Shown: positions 36,907-45,638, counted from the stretch's first letter. The stretch is DNA of 64,000 nucleotides from SHZI01 sp041396045 (GCA_041396045.1 JAWKZI010000008.1:1-64000); one strand, 5' to 3'. Notes: generated from the letters alone by a model not told the origin. Numbers and translations: made by a program.

Positions 36907-38066
36907 GATGACCGCAGGCGTTCCAGCTTTCCGTGGTAGTGGTTTTTAAGTTCGTCATCCTGGGCCACGGCCTCCGCACGCGCCATCCAGCGCTGTGCCC
37001 TGTCTGCATCGCCCTCGCGCAACCAGGCAAGCCCCATCAAGGCGTAGAAACGATCTTCGTTCGGTTTTTTCTGAACAGCGAATCGCAAATGGGCAATGGC
37101 CTTGCGGTAGTCACCACGCGAAAACGCCTGTTCCGCAAGCTGATACCGATAGTAGGGATTGGCGTTTCGAAAATGTTTGATCCGCGCAGCCAGCTTGTCG
37201 GCAGCAGCCGACCGGCCGGCATCCCTGTACAACCGCTCCAGATTGCTCATGGCCACATACTCGTGCGGCGCCAGCGTCAGGGTGTGTAACCAGGCCGCCT
37301 CTGCCCAGGCAGGATAGCCGGCCCGCGAATAGAGCGCCCCCAGGTTGATCCACACTGGAGCAAAACTGCCGTCAGCATCGATTGCCATCCGAAAATACTG
37401 CAATGCTGCCAGCCGATCTCCGGCCGCCATCCGATCGACGCCATCATTATTGTAAAAATGCGCTGCAGCTCGTGCGTCGCTGATCATCCGCCGATCATAG
37501 GAAGTGCGGAAATCGGCCATGTTGAAGTCCACGACCCGTTCGGAGCCGTCCTCCGCTACCACGAGCGTGTTCACATGCCGGCTCTGCACCAGTCCTGCAG
37601 CGTTCTGCGACCAGTCCGGCGGAACGTCGACTTCCTGAAAATGCACTGTCAGCCCGGCTTCACGCGCCAGCGCGACGAACATGTTGGTAAAGCCCAGGCA
37701 GTTGGCACGACGCAACCGAAAGGCCTCTGCGGCCGTATAGGTGCGGTCCTCGTACTCGATGGTGTAACCGGCATCCTCCAGCAACGCGCGCAGCAGGGCG
37801 CGCAACCGCCATTGGCTGCCGCTCTCGGCCGGCACATGGTCAGTCACAAAGCGGCGCATCTCGTCGTTCAGGCCCAGGATGTCGGCCAGTGGTACGGAAT
37901 TTGGCTCCACGCCACCGGTCAGCGGTGCGCCAGCCAGCAGCCGCTGCGGGCTGATTGCCTGCGGCTGCAACAATGGATCATCAACGGGCAGTCGAGTTGT
38001 GCACCCAGCAGCCAGCAAGGCTGCAGCCGCCAGCAAGCCAGGCATGATGCTCAAATTGAGCGTCAT
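36876..38066 (-). CDS. Lipoprotein with transglutaminase-like and TPR domains
   Basis: A predicted lipoprotein (LLAAGC lipobox, about residue 22). Residues about 70-190 resemble a transglutaminase-like fold: a Cys in RRANCLGFTNMFVALARE and a His in QSRHVNTLVV. Residues about 200-380 are TPR repeats (AALQYFRMAIDADGSFAPVW, AEAAWLHTLTLAPHEYVAM, KAIAHLRFAVQKKPNEDRF). I start at ATG 38066; the longer frame adds 42 unconvincing residues. A scaffolding or peptidase role in the envelope is possible; function unknown. Confidence 0.75.
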   Translation of the reverse strand: MTLNLSIMPGLLAAAALLAAGCTTRLPVDDPLLQPQAISPQRLLAGAPLTGGVEPNSVPLADILGLNDEMRRFVTDHVPAESGSQWRLRALLRALLEDAGYTIEYEDRTYTAAEAFRLRRANCLGFTNMFVALAREAGLTVHFQEVDVPPDWSQNAAGLVQSRHVNTLVVAEDGSERVVDFNMADFRTSYDRRMISDARAAAHFYNNDGVDRMAAGDRLAALQYFRMAIDADGSFAPVWINLGALYSRAGYPAWAEAAWLHTLTLAPHEYVAMSNLERLYRDAGRSAAADKLAARIKHFRNANPYYRYQLAEQAFSRGDYRKAIAHLRFAVQKKPNEDRFYALMGLAWLREGDADRAQRWMARAEAVAQDDELKNHYHGKLERLRSSQVGRESLGS

Positions 38067-38241
38067 GTGGGCAAGACCGTGGGCTGCGACATGTCGCCAG
38101 CATGGTCGTCGCAGCGCGCAACAAGCTGTTCGGACATCAACGGCTCCGGCTCGGGTGCCGGTACCGAGTATAGACCCGGCATCCGTTTGCAATGCAATCG
38201 ACGGGTGATAGGCTGCCGGGATCTCGCCGGGAGCCTATTGC

Positions 38242-40476
38242 ATGCGGGCTACACCTATACCAACTGGCCTTCTACTGACTCAGCTACTCATCCTTATGCT
38301 CAACGCCTGCTCCTCACCATCGACACCGGCATCTACAGCCGCCACCGCCCCGGCGGCAGAGTCCTCTGAAACAACCGGGACGCCTGCTTCAGCCCCGATT
38401 GCCATGCGCAAACCCTATTCAATAGTCTCGCCAAACGGCACCCGTATCGATAACTACTACTGGCTGCGGGATGACACCCGCACCTCGAAGGCGGTGCTGG
38501 ACTATCTGCGGGCCGAAAATGCCTGGCGTGACACCGTCATGGCCCACACGGCCGAGCTCAAGGAAACCCTGTATCAGGAACTGATCAGCCGCATCGATCC
38601 GAACGATCAATCCGTGCCGGTTCTGGACCATGGCTACTGGTACTACACGCACTACAACAGTGGTCAGGAATACCCGGTGTATGCACGGCGCAAAGGATCG
38701 ATGGACGCTCCCGAGCAGTTGCTGCTGGATGGCAATGCGTGGGCCCAGGGCCACGACTACTTCCGCATCGGCACGACGGCGGTCAGTCCGGACGGCCGCA
38801 TGCTGGCCTGGACCGAAGACACCGTGGGCCGGCGCCAGTACACACTGAGGATTCGCGATCTGGAAACCGGCGTCACGCTCACGGATTCCGTCAGCAACAT
38901 CGAGGAGGAGCTGGTCTGGGCCGGCGACAGTCGCACCGTGCTGTACGTGGCCAAGGATCCGGTCACGCTCCTGTCGAAAAAAGTCTATCGCCACACGATC
39001 GGTGAAAACGCCGGCGCCGATGCCGAGCCCGACCGGCTGGTTTACGAAGAACCAGACGACAGTTACTACGTGAGCATCAGCCACAGCCGTTCCGAACAGT
39101 ATCTCTTTATAGAGCTCAGCAGCACTGACCAGACCGAGACCCTCTTTGCGGCTGCCGGAGATCCGGAGCTGCACTTTCGGCCCGTACTGCCGCGCGAGGC
39201 GGGCCACGAGTACAGCGTCGACCAGCTTGGCGATGACTTTGTGATCCGCACCAACTGGCAGGCACCCAACTTCCGGATCGTCCGTGCGCCCATCGCCACC
39301 AGTACCGACAAGCGTACCTGGCGCGATGTAGTGCCCCATCGCTCCAATGCTTACATCGAGGGCTTTGAGGTCGCAGCCACACATCTTGCCGTCAATGAAC
39401 GAATCGGCGGCCTGCTGCGGATTCGGGTACTGCCATGGCCGAATGCCGGCGTGCCAGTCAATCAGCTGCCGGATCAGCCGGCCCCGGGCCAGTTGATCGC
39501 GGGCAGCGAACCGGCATTCACGATGACGCTGATACCAACGCCCGACATCAACAGCCCGTCGATCCGCTACAGCTACTCATCGCTGATCACGCCGGATACC
39601 GTCTATGACCATGATCTGCGACAGAATCGCAGTGAACTGCAGAAGGTCGACCGTGTGCCCGGCTTTCAGCATGCCAACTATGCAACAGCCTTTGTAATGG
39701 CGCCGGCTCGCGACGGGAAACAGATTCCGGTATCGCTGGCCTGGCGCAAGGGCACGCCCCGCGATGGCACGGCACCGCTGTACCAGTACGGCTATGGCTC
39801 CTACGGCCTGTCGACGGACCCGGATTTCGTACGGGACTGGGTCAGTTTGATGGATCGTGGTTTCGTTGTGGCCATCGCCCATGTGCGCGGTGGCCAGGAG
39901 CTGGGCCGCCAGTGGTACGAGGATGGCCGGCTGCTGCACAAGAAGAACACCTTTAACGATTTCATCGATGTCACACGCTATCTGGTGCAAGAGCGCTATG
40001 CCGCCCGGGACAAGGTATTTGCGCATGGTGGCAGTGCTGGCGGCTTGCTGATGGGCGCCATCGCGAACATGGCGCCGGACGAGTATCGGGGAATTATTGC
40101 CGATGTCCCGTTCGTTGATGTCGTAACCACAATGCTCGACGAGACCATTCCGCTCACCACCAATGAATTCGACCAGTGGGGCAATCCGAAAGAGAAGGTC
40201 TATTACGACTACATGCTGTCGTACTCACCGTACGACAACGTGAAGGCCCAGAACTACCCGGCCATGCTGGTGGAAACCGGACTGTGGGACTCGCAGGTAC
40301 AATACTTCGAGCCGGCGAAGTGGGTGGCAAAGCTGCGCGCGACGAAGACTGATCACCATCCGCTGATCTTCAGTGTGGACATGATTGCCGGCCACGGTGG
40401 CCAGGCCGGCCGCTATCAGCGTAATCGCGAAACCGCACTCGAATACACCTTCATCCTCGACCAGCTTCAGCCTTAA
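38242..40476 (+). CDS. S9 family oligopeptidase B-like, lipoprotein
   Basis: Oligopeptidase B cleaves short peptides after Arg/Lys. The 744-residue protein has a lipobox-type signal (LILMLNAC), a Ser/Thr/Ala linker to about residue 50, then a seven-bladed propeller (YYWLRDDTR is the classic start) and a catalytic domain. The nucleophile is Ser in HGGSAGGLLMG, with Asp in LWDSQVQYFEP and His in GHGGQAGRYQ. GGGAG lies upstream of the ATG. The lipoprotein signal is unusual for the cytoplasmic E. coli PtrB and suggests an envelope location. Confidence 0.9.
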   Translation: MRATPIPTGLLLTQLLILMLNACSSPSTPASTAATAPAAESSETTGTPASAPIAMRKPYSIVSPNGTRIDNYYWLRDDTRTSKAVLDYLRAENAWRDTVMAHTAELKETLYQELISRIDPNDQSVPVLDHGYWYYTHYNSGQEYPVYARRKGSMDAPEQLLLDGNAWAQGHDYFRIGTTAVSPDGRMLAWTEDTVGRRQYTLRIRDLETGVTLTDSVSNIEEELVWAGDSRTVLYVAKDPVTLLSKKVYRHTIGENAGADAEPDRLVYEEPDDSYYVSISHSRSEQYLFIELSSTDQTETLFAAAGDPELHFRPVLPREAGHEYSVDQLGDDFVIRTNWQAPNFRIVRAPIATSTDKRTWRDVVPHRSNAYIEGFEVAATHLAVNERIGGLLRIRVLPWPNAGVPVNQLPDQPAPGQLIAGSEPAFTMTLIPTPDINSPSIRYSYSSLITPDTVYDHDLRQNRSELQKVDRVPGFQHANYATAFVMAPARDGKQIPVSLAWRKGTPRDGTAPLYQYGYGSYGLSTDPDFVRDWVSLMDRGFVVAIAHVRGGQELGRQWYEDGRLLHKKNTFNDFIDVTRYLVQERYAARDKVFAHGGSAGGLLMGAIANMAPDEYRGIIADVPFVDVVTTMLDETIPLTTNEFDQWGNPKEKVYYDYMLSYSPYDNVKAQNYPAMLVETGLWDSQVQYFEPAKWVAKLRATKTDHHPLIFSVDMIAGHGGQAGRYQRNRETALEYTFILDQLQP

Positions 40477-40504
40477 GAGAAGTCTCAGCGGCACTCGATC
40501 GGGA

Positions 40505-40665
40505 TGCATGTACTCCGTGGCCTGCATGCCATCGGTGAGTCAGGATATCGATCACCCACACAGCGAGCGGCAGCGTGGCGGGTGTCTTGTCGGCCGAAAA
40601 GGCGTGCCGCACGCCAGGACGACAAGACACCCGCCGGGATGCCGCGGCCTACGGAGTGCATCCGG
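40505..40665. repeat. Dispersed palindromic repeat, copy 2 (short form)
   Basis: About 160 bp filling the gap between oligopeptidase B and the convergent Omp85 gene. Outer arms (40507-40535 and 40635-40663) are imperfect inverted repeats around ACTCCGTnGGCC. An inner perfect arm pair CGGGTGTCTTGTC / GACAAGACACCCG (about 40580-40592 and 40621-40633) encloses a small GGCGTG-CCG-CACGCC hairpin. It closely matches the repeat at 50079-50393 in inverted orientation but lacks about 170 bp of that copy's interior. Confidence 0.85.
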
Positions 40666-40680
40666 ACGGGAAGAGCTCTG

Positions 40681-42399
40681 CTAGAAGGTCTTCTGCGCTT
40701 CGAGCAGCAACTGCACCGAACTGATGTCGCTGCTCGCACCGATCGGAAACGCCAGATCCACGTGCAGCACGTTACCCAGGCCCGACCGCGCATTGCCCAG
40801 GCGCAAGCCAATACCCACGTCGGTCAGCCAGCCTTGCGGTTCGGATGCCAGTGGTGCCTGGCCCCAGGTACGGCCGACATCGGCGAACACGGCAGCGCCA
40901 ACTCGCACCAGTCGAAACGGGAACCAGTCCGTAAAGTAGCGCTGTTCTACCGACATGACAGCCAGCGTATCGCCATTCTGGTAGCGCAGCGGATAACCGC
41001 GCAGTCCTGTGTCGCCACCGAGAAGCAACTGGTGATCCACATCCAGATCGACACCGTGCTGAACATTGGCCGAGGCGGTAAATACGTTCTTGTCGTTGAA
41101 GCGCAGATAGTAGTGCGTCCCGGCGGACAACAGGGAGTCTGCCAGCTGACCGGATTCGAGGCGACCGTTCCAGGAACTCTCGGCAAATATCAAACCGCGC
41201 CGGCCAACGTAGTTCCCCAATCGGCCGCCCAGTGAAAAAATGCCGGCAGAACGATCGCCGCCAAAGATGCCAGCGGTCCATCCAAGCTCCAGACGTAGCG
41301 ACTTGCCGAGAAAGACGTCTTCGGTACGGCCGATCTGATCCTGGTTCCGCGTCGTCTCAAAGCGATCCTGGATCAGCTCAATACCAACCCACGGATAGGA
41401 CAGCGTGCGATCCTCCGGAATCAGTGTGGTGGGCATATCTGCATCGCTGCCGGCATCGCTGAAGCGACTGCGGTCATAACGAAAGCCGGTGAGCCAGCGG
41501 GTCGTCCAGCCGTTTTCGAGCCCCCGTGACCAGCCACCGTCAAGTCCTAGATAGTCATCCTGCTGGCGGAATTCATTGGTTTTCTCGCCGAGATCGTACA
41601 TTGGCGTGATCTGGTCCCTGGATACCGCGCTCATACCGGCGCTCCAGTGCGAATCCAGCGAGAAAAACGGACGCCCAATGGCAATGTTGGACGTGCTGCC
41701 GTCGCTGCTGTCGGTGTAACCCGCATCGACGCCCCACCAGGAGTTGAAGAAGTTCTGGTCGCGAAAATCGAAGGACAGCCCGGATCGGTCGACGTCGCTG
41801 GTATAGCCAACGGCAACATACTGGCCGCGCCCGAGGAAGTTCTCATCGACGACTCGCGCCCGCGTCTTGTTGGTGCCGCCGCTGCGACCAACGCCAATGC
41901 CCGGGCTGAGGCTCCAGACGTCTCGAACCCGGACCAGCACGTCGACCGTGTTCGTGGCCGGATCGTAGTGTGTTGGCTCCACAACGGCGTCGTAGAGATA
42001 GCGCTTGTCGCGCAGGATGCGGGCCGTTTCTTCCGCACGTTGCACCGTATAGGGCTCGCCTGGCTTGAGCAGAACCTGGGCAAGTACTGTTGTATCGCGG
42101 GTATCAATGTGCAGCTTGTTTGCCAACCGGTAGAGAAGGCGATCTTCCCGGGGATCCTCTTCGTTGAAGATGTCATCGACGGCCACATTGGTTTGGCCTA
42201 TCCGTGCACCCAGACGTTCAAGCTCCCCGGGAGTGGGGATACCTTTTCGTGGCTCGACATCGGCCACTGCGGCGGGATCCGTGCCTTCGGTCAAGAGCGC
42301 AGATGAGGACTCATTCTCAATCGCCGGGGACGGCGCGGCCTGGCTCGCCGCGCTACAAGTGGCGGCCAGTACACACAGATACAGTGCAATTTGTCGCAT
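40681..42399 (-). CDS. Omp85/BamA-family outer-membrane protein
   Basis: A 572-residue exported protein: signal peptide (1-21), a POTRA-like segment (about residues 95-165, QVLLKPGEPYTVQRAEETARILRD), and a C-terminal barrel with the surface-antigen D15 motif (LLLGGDTGLRGYPLRYQNGD) and terminal aromatic LLLEAQKTF. It is shorter than BamA (one POTRA) and closer to the TamA/patatin-associated barrels. Role unknown, perhaps assembly or secretion across the outer membrane. Confidence 0.82.
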   Translation of the reverse strand: MRQIALYLCVLAATCSAASQAAPSPAIENESSSALLTEGTDPAAVADVEPRKGIPTPGELERLGARIGQTNVAVDDIFNEEDPREDRLLYRLANKLHIDTRDTTVLAQVLLKPGEPYTVQRAEETARILRDKRYLYDAVVEPTHYDPATNTVDVLVRVRDVWSLSPGIGVGRSGGTNKTRARVVDENFLGRGQYVAVGYTSDVDRSGLSFDFRDQNFFNSWWGVDAGYTDSSDGSTSNIAIGRPFFSLDSHWSAGMSAVSRDQITPMYDLGEKTNEFRQQDDYLGLDGGWSRGLENGWTTRWLTGFRYDRSRFSDAGSDADMPTTLIPEDRTLSYPWVGIELIQDRFETTRNQDQIGRTEDVFLGKSLRLELGWTAGIFGGDRSAGIFSLGGRLGNYVGRRGLIFAESSWNGRLESGQLADSLLSAGTHYYLRFNDKNVFTASANVQHGVDLDVDHQLLLGGDTGLRGYPLRYQNGDTLAVMSVEQRYFTDWFPFRLVRVGAAVFADVGRTWGQAPLASEPQGWLTDVGIGLRLGNARSGLGNVLHVDLAFPIGASSDISSVQLLLEAQKTF

Positions 42400-42599
42400 T
42401 CGGGAAATACTCCACCGACCCCGTCGTCACCAGTCCAGCAACGCCCCGGCGCCAGGTAGCCGCTGCGCTGACGAGCCGTTGGTGGCAAGGCCTTCATCGG
42501 TGGGACGACCGGCAAGGACACGATCAACCGGAACACCCGGCGGAGGAGTTCCTCATTCATGCGTATACTTAGGCTTTGCAGCAACGTCGGGATGGTGCC

Positions 42600-42767
42600 T
42601 TGGCCAAGCCAAACTACAACTACCAAAAGAAGCAGAAGGAGCTGGCGCGCGCAGCAAAGCAGGCTGAAAAGCGCCAGCGTCGCCAGCAGGCAAAGAATGA
42701 CGCTGCGCCAGCAGACAATGCAGCGGGATCGGCTGACATAACGCCAGCACCAGCACCACCGAAGTAG
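42600..42767 (+). CDS. Small lysine/arginine-rich protein
   Basis: About 55 residues read from TTG 42600: MAKPNYNYQKKQKELARAAK, then a run of K/R/Q/A-rich helix and an Ala/Pro tail. Small proteins opening with MAKPNY...KRQRELAKK recur in gammaproteobacteria, but I know of no function. A -10-like TATACT lies at 42563-42568, about 32 bases upstream. Divergent from the Omp85 gene. Confidence 0.6.
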   Translation: MAKPNYNYQKKQKELARAAKQAEKRQRRQQAKNDAAPADNAAGSADITPAPAPPK

Positions 42768-42855
42768 TCGCGAGACCACAGCCGGGCCGACCGGCCCAGG
42801 CATACCAGCCCTTTCAGAAGACGTAGAGACTATTCCCGTGGCCATGTTTAGCGCG

Positions 42856-42999
42856 GCGGCTGGGATGCGCGGGGGTAGGTCAGCGGGCCGTTCGCTACGG
42901 CCATCCATGGCCTCGCTCTCTTAACTCGGACTGGCGGCGGGCTGTCGTGCCCGCCTGGTCCTGCAAACCCGCCGGCCTACCCCCGCGCACCCCAGCCGC
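42856..42999. repeat. Dispersed palindromic repeat, copy 3
   Basis: Arms at 42856-42887 and 42968-42999 are inverted repeats of 32 bases with 29 matches. The interior holds CCATCCATGGCC, the word TCTCTTAACTCGGA and a GCGGGC-nnnn-GCCCGC hairpin. The element is homologous, in reverse orientation, to the one at 59536-59677, although the outer arm sequence differs between the two. Confidence 0.85.
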
Positions 43000-43037
43000 T
43001 ATTCACTGTCATCGTGGTTAATGGGCTACGGACGAGG

Positions 43038-43196
43038 AGCGGTGTGGCGGGGTCGGGGGTGTCTGTGGCGGGCTCTGCGGGCCGAGCGTGCCATGGATGG
43101 CGCTTGAGCGAGGCGCGCTTGATTCGAGGGCGGACAGGACGTCCGACCGAAGATTGCCCGCCACAGACACCCCCGACACCGACACGCCGCCGCACT
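43038..43196. repeat. Dispersed palindromic repeat, copy 4
   Basis: A perfect 22-base inverted repeat (43052-43073 and 43156-43177) flanks an 82-base interior with GCCATGGATGGC and CGGACAGGACGTCCG hairpins. Weaker pairing continues outward to about 43038 and 43196. It lies 38 bp from copy 3, so the 545 bp from 42768 to 43313 is mostly repeat. Confidence 0.85.
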
Positions 43197-43255
43197 GACG
43201 CCCAATAGCATGTCCGATCGATGCACCGGGTTCCCGGAGCTCGGAGTACAACCAT

Positions 43256-43283
43256 AAAAAAGGCCGCCTTGCGGCGGCCTTTT
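43256..43283. terminator. Bidirectional Rho-independent terminator
   Basis: A-run, GGCCGCC-TTGC-GGCGGCC (7-bp perfect stem, 4-base loop), then TTTT. It is placed to end the PEP-CTERM gene, transcribed from the right on the minus strand, and the A/T tails suit both directions. Confidence 0.85.
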
Positions 43284-43313
43284 GTCGGGCACGTTGTAAG
43301 CGAATTCGCCTGA

Positions 43314-44000
43314 CTAGTTCTGGCGGCTGGGAACCATCCGGCGGCGAACTGCGAAACCGGCGATCAACAAGCCAAGGCCAAGCATCGTCAGGCTCCCGGC
43401 CTCAGGCACTGTCACACGGCTGAATACCGCAAGATCCTGCCGGGTGGGGCTCTGCCAGACGCTAATCGCGTAATGGTTGGGGCCGCCCAGGTTATTGAGC
43501 CAGCTTTGGGCCAGTGCGATTGAGCCGTTGGTCCCGTTGGTGCCCTTGAAATTGCCGGACGCCAGGTTGTAGGCATTGCCGGCTGTTTCATTCAGGATTT
43601 CCCAGATCGCAATCTGGAAGGCACCGGATGTGGCAGCGTTGACGATCTGCGAGTAGGCCTGAGTAGCCAACTGCCCCAGGGCCTGGGTCTTGGCAGCGCC
43701 CAGTGCGGCAAGGCCGCTGGTCTGGGTATAGTTGTTAACCGTCTGGCCAAAGTTGGTCTGCTGGAAAATGTCCACACACCAGGACGTGAAGCTGTTGCCA
43801 CCCGCCTCGGTCAGGAATCCACCTGCATACACATGGGCGCTGGCCGCCGGACTGACGTTCTGGATGCGTACTGTTGTCGGATTGCTTGGATACTCAAAGC
43901 CGGTCACGACCACGGGCAAAGCCATGGCCTGGGCCGAAAGTAACAGGCCGGCAGCGACAGCACCCAGAATATGGCTGTTGTTCATTTTTAAGGCCTTCAT
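43314..44000 (-). CDS. PEP-CTERM sorting-domain protein
   Basis: A 228-residue exported protein with a signal peptide (about residues 7-27) and the C-terminal sorting signal VPEAGSLTMLGLGLLIAGF followed by AVRRR. This is recognised by an exosortase during export to the surface or biofilm matrix. The body is Asn/Gly/Thr/Ser-rich with WCVDIFQQTNFG and WEILNETAGNAYN blocks, a common layout for such proteins. No exosortase is in the window. I start at ATG 44000, with GAAGGGA before it. The upstream region has sigma-54-like and other sites (see 44088-44217). Confidence 0.88.
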   Translation of the reverse strand: MKALKMNNSHILGAVAAGLLLSAQAMALPVVVTGFEYPSNPTTVRIQNVSPAASAHVYAGGFLTEAGGNSFTSWCVDIFQQTNFGQTVNNYTQTSGLAALGAAKTQALGQLATQAYSQIVNAATSGAFQIAIWEILNETAGNAYNLASGNFKGTNGTNGSIALAQSWLNNLGGPNHYAISVWQSPTRQDLAVFSRVTVPEAGSLTMLGLGLLIAGFAVRRRMVPSRQN

Positions 44001-44087
44001 CGTTGTGATCCCTTCACATTTCCACCGCTGGCACGTACAAAGCTGTGGGCCAGTTGTCGGGACGATCATTCGTCCTGCAGTGTATCA

Positions 44088-44103
44088 AGCAACAACCGTG
44101 CCT
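44088..44103 (-). promoter_or_regulatory. Sigma-54-type promoter for the PEP-CTERM gene
   Basis: Read on the minus strand the site is AGGCACG-GTTG-TTGCT. It matches TGGCACG-N4-TTGCW at all positions but the first, with the -24 GG and -12 GC correctly spaced. The predicted transcript starts near 44077, giving a leader of about 77 bases. PEP-CTERM genes in other proteobacteria are known to use RpoN with the PrsK/PrsR system. Confidence 0.7.
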
Positions 44104-44115
44104 ACTACAATTATT

Positions 44116-44143
44116 CCTTACAGAGCAGTGGGTTGGTGTAAGG
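44116..44143. promoter_or_regulatory. Inverted repeat CCTTACA-N14-TGTAAGG
   Basis: A perfect 7+7 inverted repeat centred at 44129.5, about 52 bases upstream of the predicted sigma-54 start, with a further CTTGTAAG half-site near 44167-44174. It may bind an enhancer-binding protein such as PrsR; no known consensus was available to compare. Confidence 0.4.
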
Positions 44144-44201
44144 GCAACAGGCCTGGAACAGCACACTTGTAAGATTTTCCGACTCCGGCTGCGTTAATAA
44201 G

Positions 44202-44217
44202 TGTGATGCAGTTCACA
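44202..44217. promoter_or_regulatory. CRP/Clp-type binding site
   Basis: TGTGA-TGCAGT-TCACA, a perfect match to the CRP half-sites with 6-base spacing. It lies between the divergent PEP-CTERM and yihY-like genes, centred about 64 bases before the yihY start and about 132 bases upstream of the sigma-54 start. Confidence 0.65.
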
Positions 44218-44273
44218 TTGTCATTCGGCCCTGCCCACAGCCAGACGAGCAGGAGCAGACGGAACACCGCAGC

Positions 44274-45638
44274 ATGAAGAACATCTTATCCGTAGTCCGC
44301 CTTTCAGCGCTGCATGACTGGCTCTGGCAACCGGACGTTGTCAAACCACCCTTACTGCTTCGCAGCGTAAAGACCATCGCCCGTTTCCTGTATGCGCTCG
44401 GCAGGGAAATACTGGCCGGTCAACTCACGTTGCGAGCAATGAGCCTGGTCTACACGACCTTGCTGTCCGTGATACCGCTGCTCGCCCTGTGCTTTTCGCT
44501 CATCAATCTGTTTGGCGTGCACAACTCCCTGAAGTCGCAGCTCTATGCGCTCATGGAGCCGCTGGGTGATCGTGGCGTGACAATCACCGACTGGGTAGTG
44601 CACACGGTCGACAACCTGCAAGGTGGCGTGCTCGGTACGGTCTCGCTGGCCTTCTTCATCTACACGGCAATCGCGATGGTGCAGAAGGTCGAAGAAAGCT
44701 TCAACTACGTGTGGCTGGTGCCGCGCACACGAAACTTTGCCCGCCGGCTTACCGAATACATCAGCGTGATATTGATCGGACCGGTAGTTACCGCGATTGC
44801 GCTCAGCCTGATTGCCTCCATTGCCAGCGATGAACTGGTGCAACGGTTCATCGCTCGCGAACCGCTCGGCGGAATCATCGTTGCTTCCGGCAGCCTCCTG
44901 CCCTGGCTGCTGGTTACCGCGACTTTCGGCTTTCTCTACAAGTTTCTGCCCAATGCTCCGGTGCGCATTGCTGCGGCAATGATCGGGGCCATCGTGGCCG
45001 GCACGCTCTGGGCGGCAGCCGGCGGGCTGTTCGCCTCGGCACTGTCATTGGCGGTTGGGCGTAATGCCGTCTACGGCAGCTTTGCGATCGTGATCTCGAC
45101 CCTGATCTGGCTTTATCTGAACTGGTTGATTCTGCTCATCGGCACGCAGATCGCGTTCTACGTTCAGCATCCGATTTTTCTGCGCCCGGGGCGTCGAGAG
45201 CCGGTACTCGACAACAGCCTGCGCGAGAGACTGGCACTGAACATCATGTATCTGGTCGGACTGGCCTTTCGCGACAGCGGCCAACGCTGTACCGCCACGA
45301 CCATTTCCGACGCCACGCAGGTGCCCGGCCTGACGCTGAGCCCGATCATTACCGCCCTGGAAAACGCGGGCCTGATCGGTGCCAGCACTGACGACATGCT
45401 GACCCCCGGTCGTGACATGTCGGGTATCACCCTCGCCGACATACTTGCCGCCGTGCGTGAAGGTGGCGAAACCGGCTCTCTGCTGCCGCCGCTCTGGTCG
45501 CCACCGGTGGAGACTGTGGCCACGCGTCTGCAGGGCGCCCTGGATCAACTGACGACTGACGTCACCTTGATCGACCTGCTGGACGAGTCAGCTTGTCGGG
45601 CAAACGACTCGTTGGGCTCTGGCGACAAGACGTTTTGA
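44274..45638 (+). CDS. YihY/BrkB-family membrane protein
   Basis: The 454-residue protein has six predicted membrane helices between residues about 50 and 290 (for example SLVYTTLLSVIPLLALCFSL and FAIVISTLIWLYLNWLILLIG). A cytoplasmic tail resembling a winged helix follows (CTATTISDATQVPGLTLSPIITAL). This is the YihY/UPF0761 family, once called ribonuclease BN; its function is unsettled. Its 3' end overlaps the convergent slt gene by 51 bases. Confidence 0.87.
   Translation: MKNILSVVRLSALHDWLWQPDVVKPPLLLRSVKTIARFLYALGREILAGQLTLRAMSLVYTTLLSVIPLLALCFSLINLFGVHNSLKSQLYALMEPLGDRGVTITDWVVHTVDNLQGGVLGTVSLAFFIYTAIAMVQKVEESFNYVWLVPRTRNFARRLTEYISVILIGPVVTAIALSLIASIASDELVQRFIAREPLGGIIVASGSLLPWLLVTATFGFLYKFLPNAPVRIAAAMIGAIVAGTLWAAAGGLFASALSLAVGRNAVYGSFAIVISTLIWLYLNWLILLIGTQIAFYVQHPIFLRPGRREPVLDNSLRERLALNIMYLVGLAFRDSGQRCTATTISDATQVPGLTLSPIITALENAGLIGASTDDMLTPGRDMSGITLADILAAVREGGETGSLLPPLWSPPVETVATRLQGALDQLTTDVTLIDLLDESACRANDSLGSGDKTF

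Noticed and set aside
40504..40684. Open frames giving the same peptide (with RGGCLVGRKGVPHARTT) at about 40.5 kb and 50.1 kb
   Set aside because: They are translations of the two copies of the palindromic repeat, not conserved proteins.
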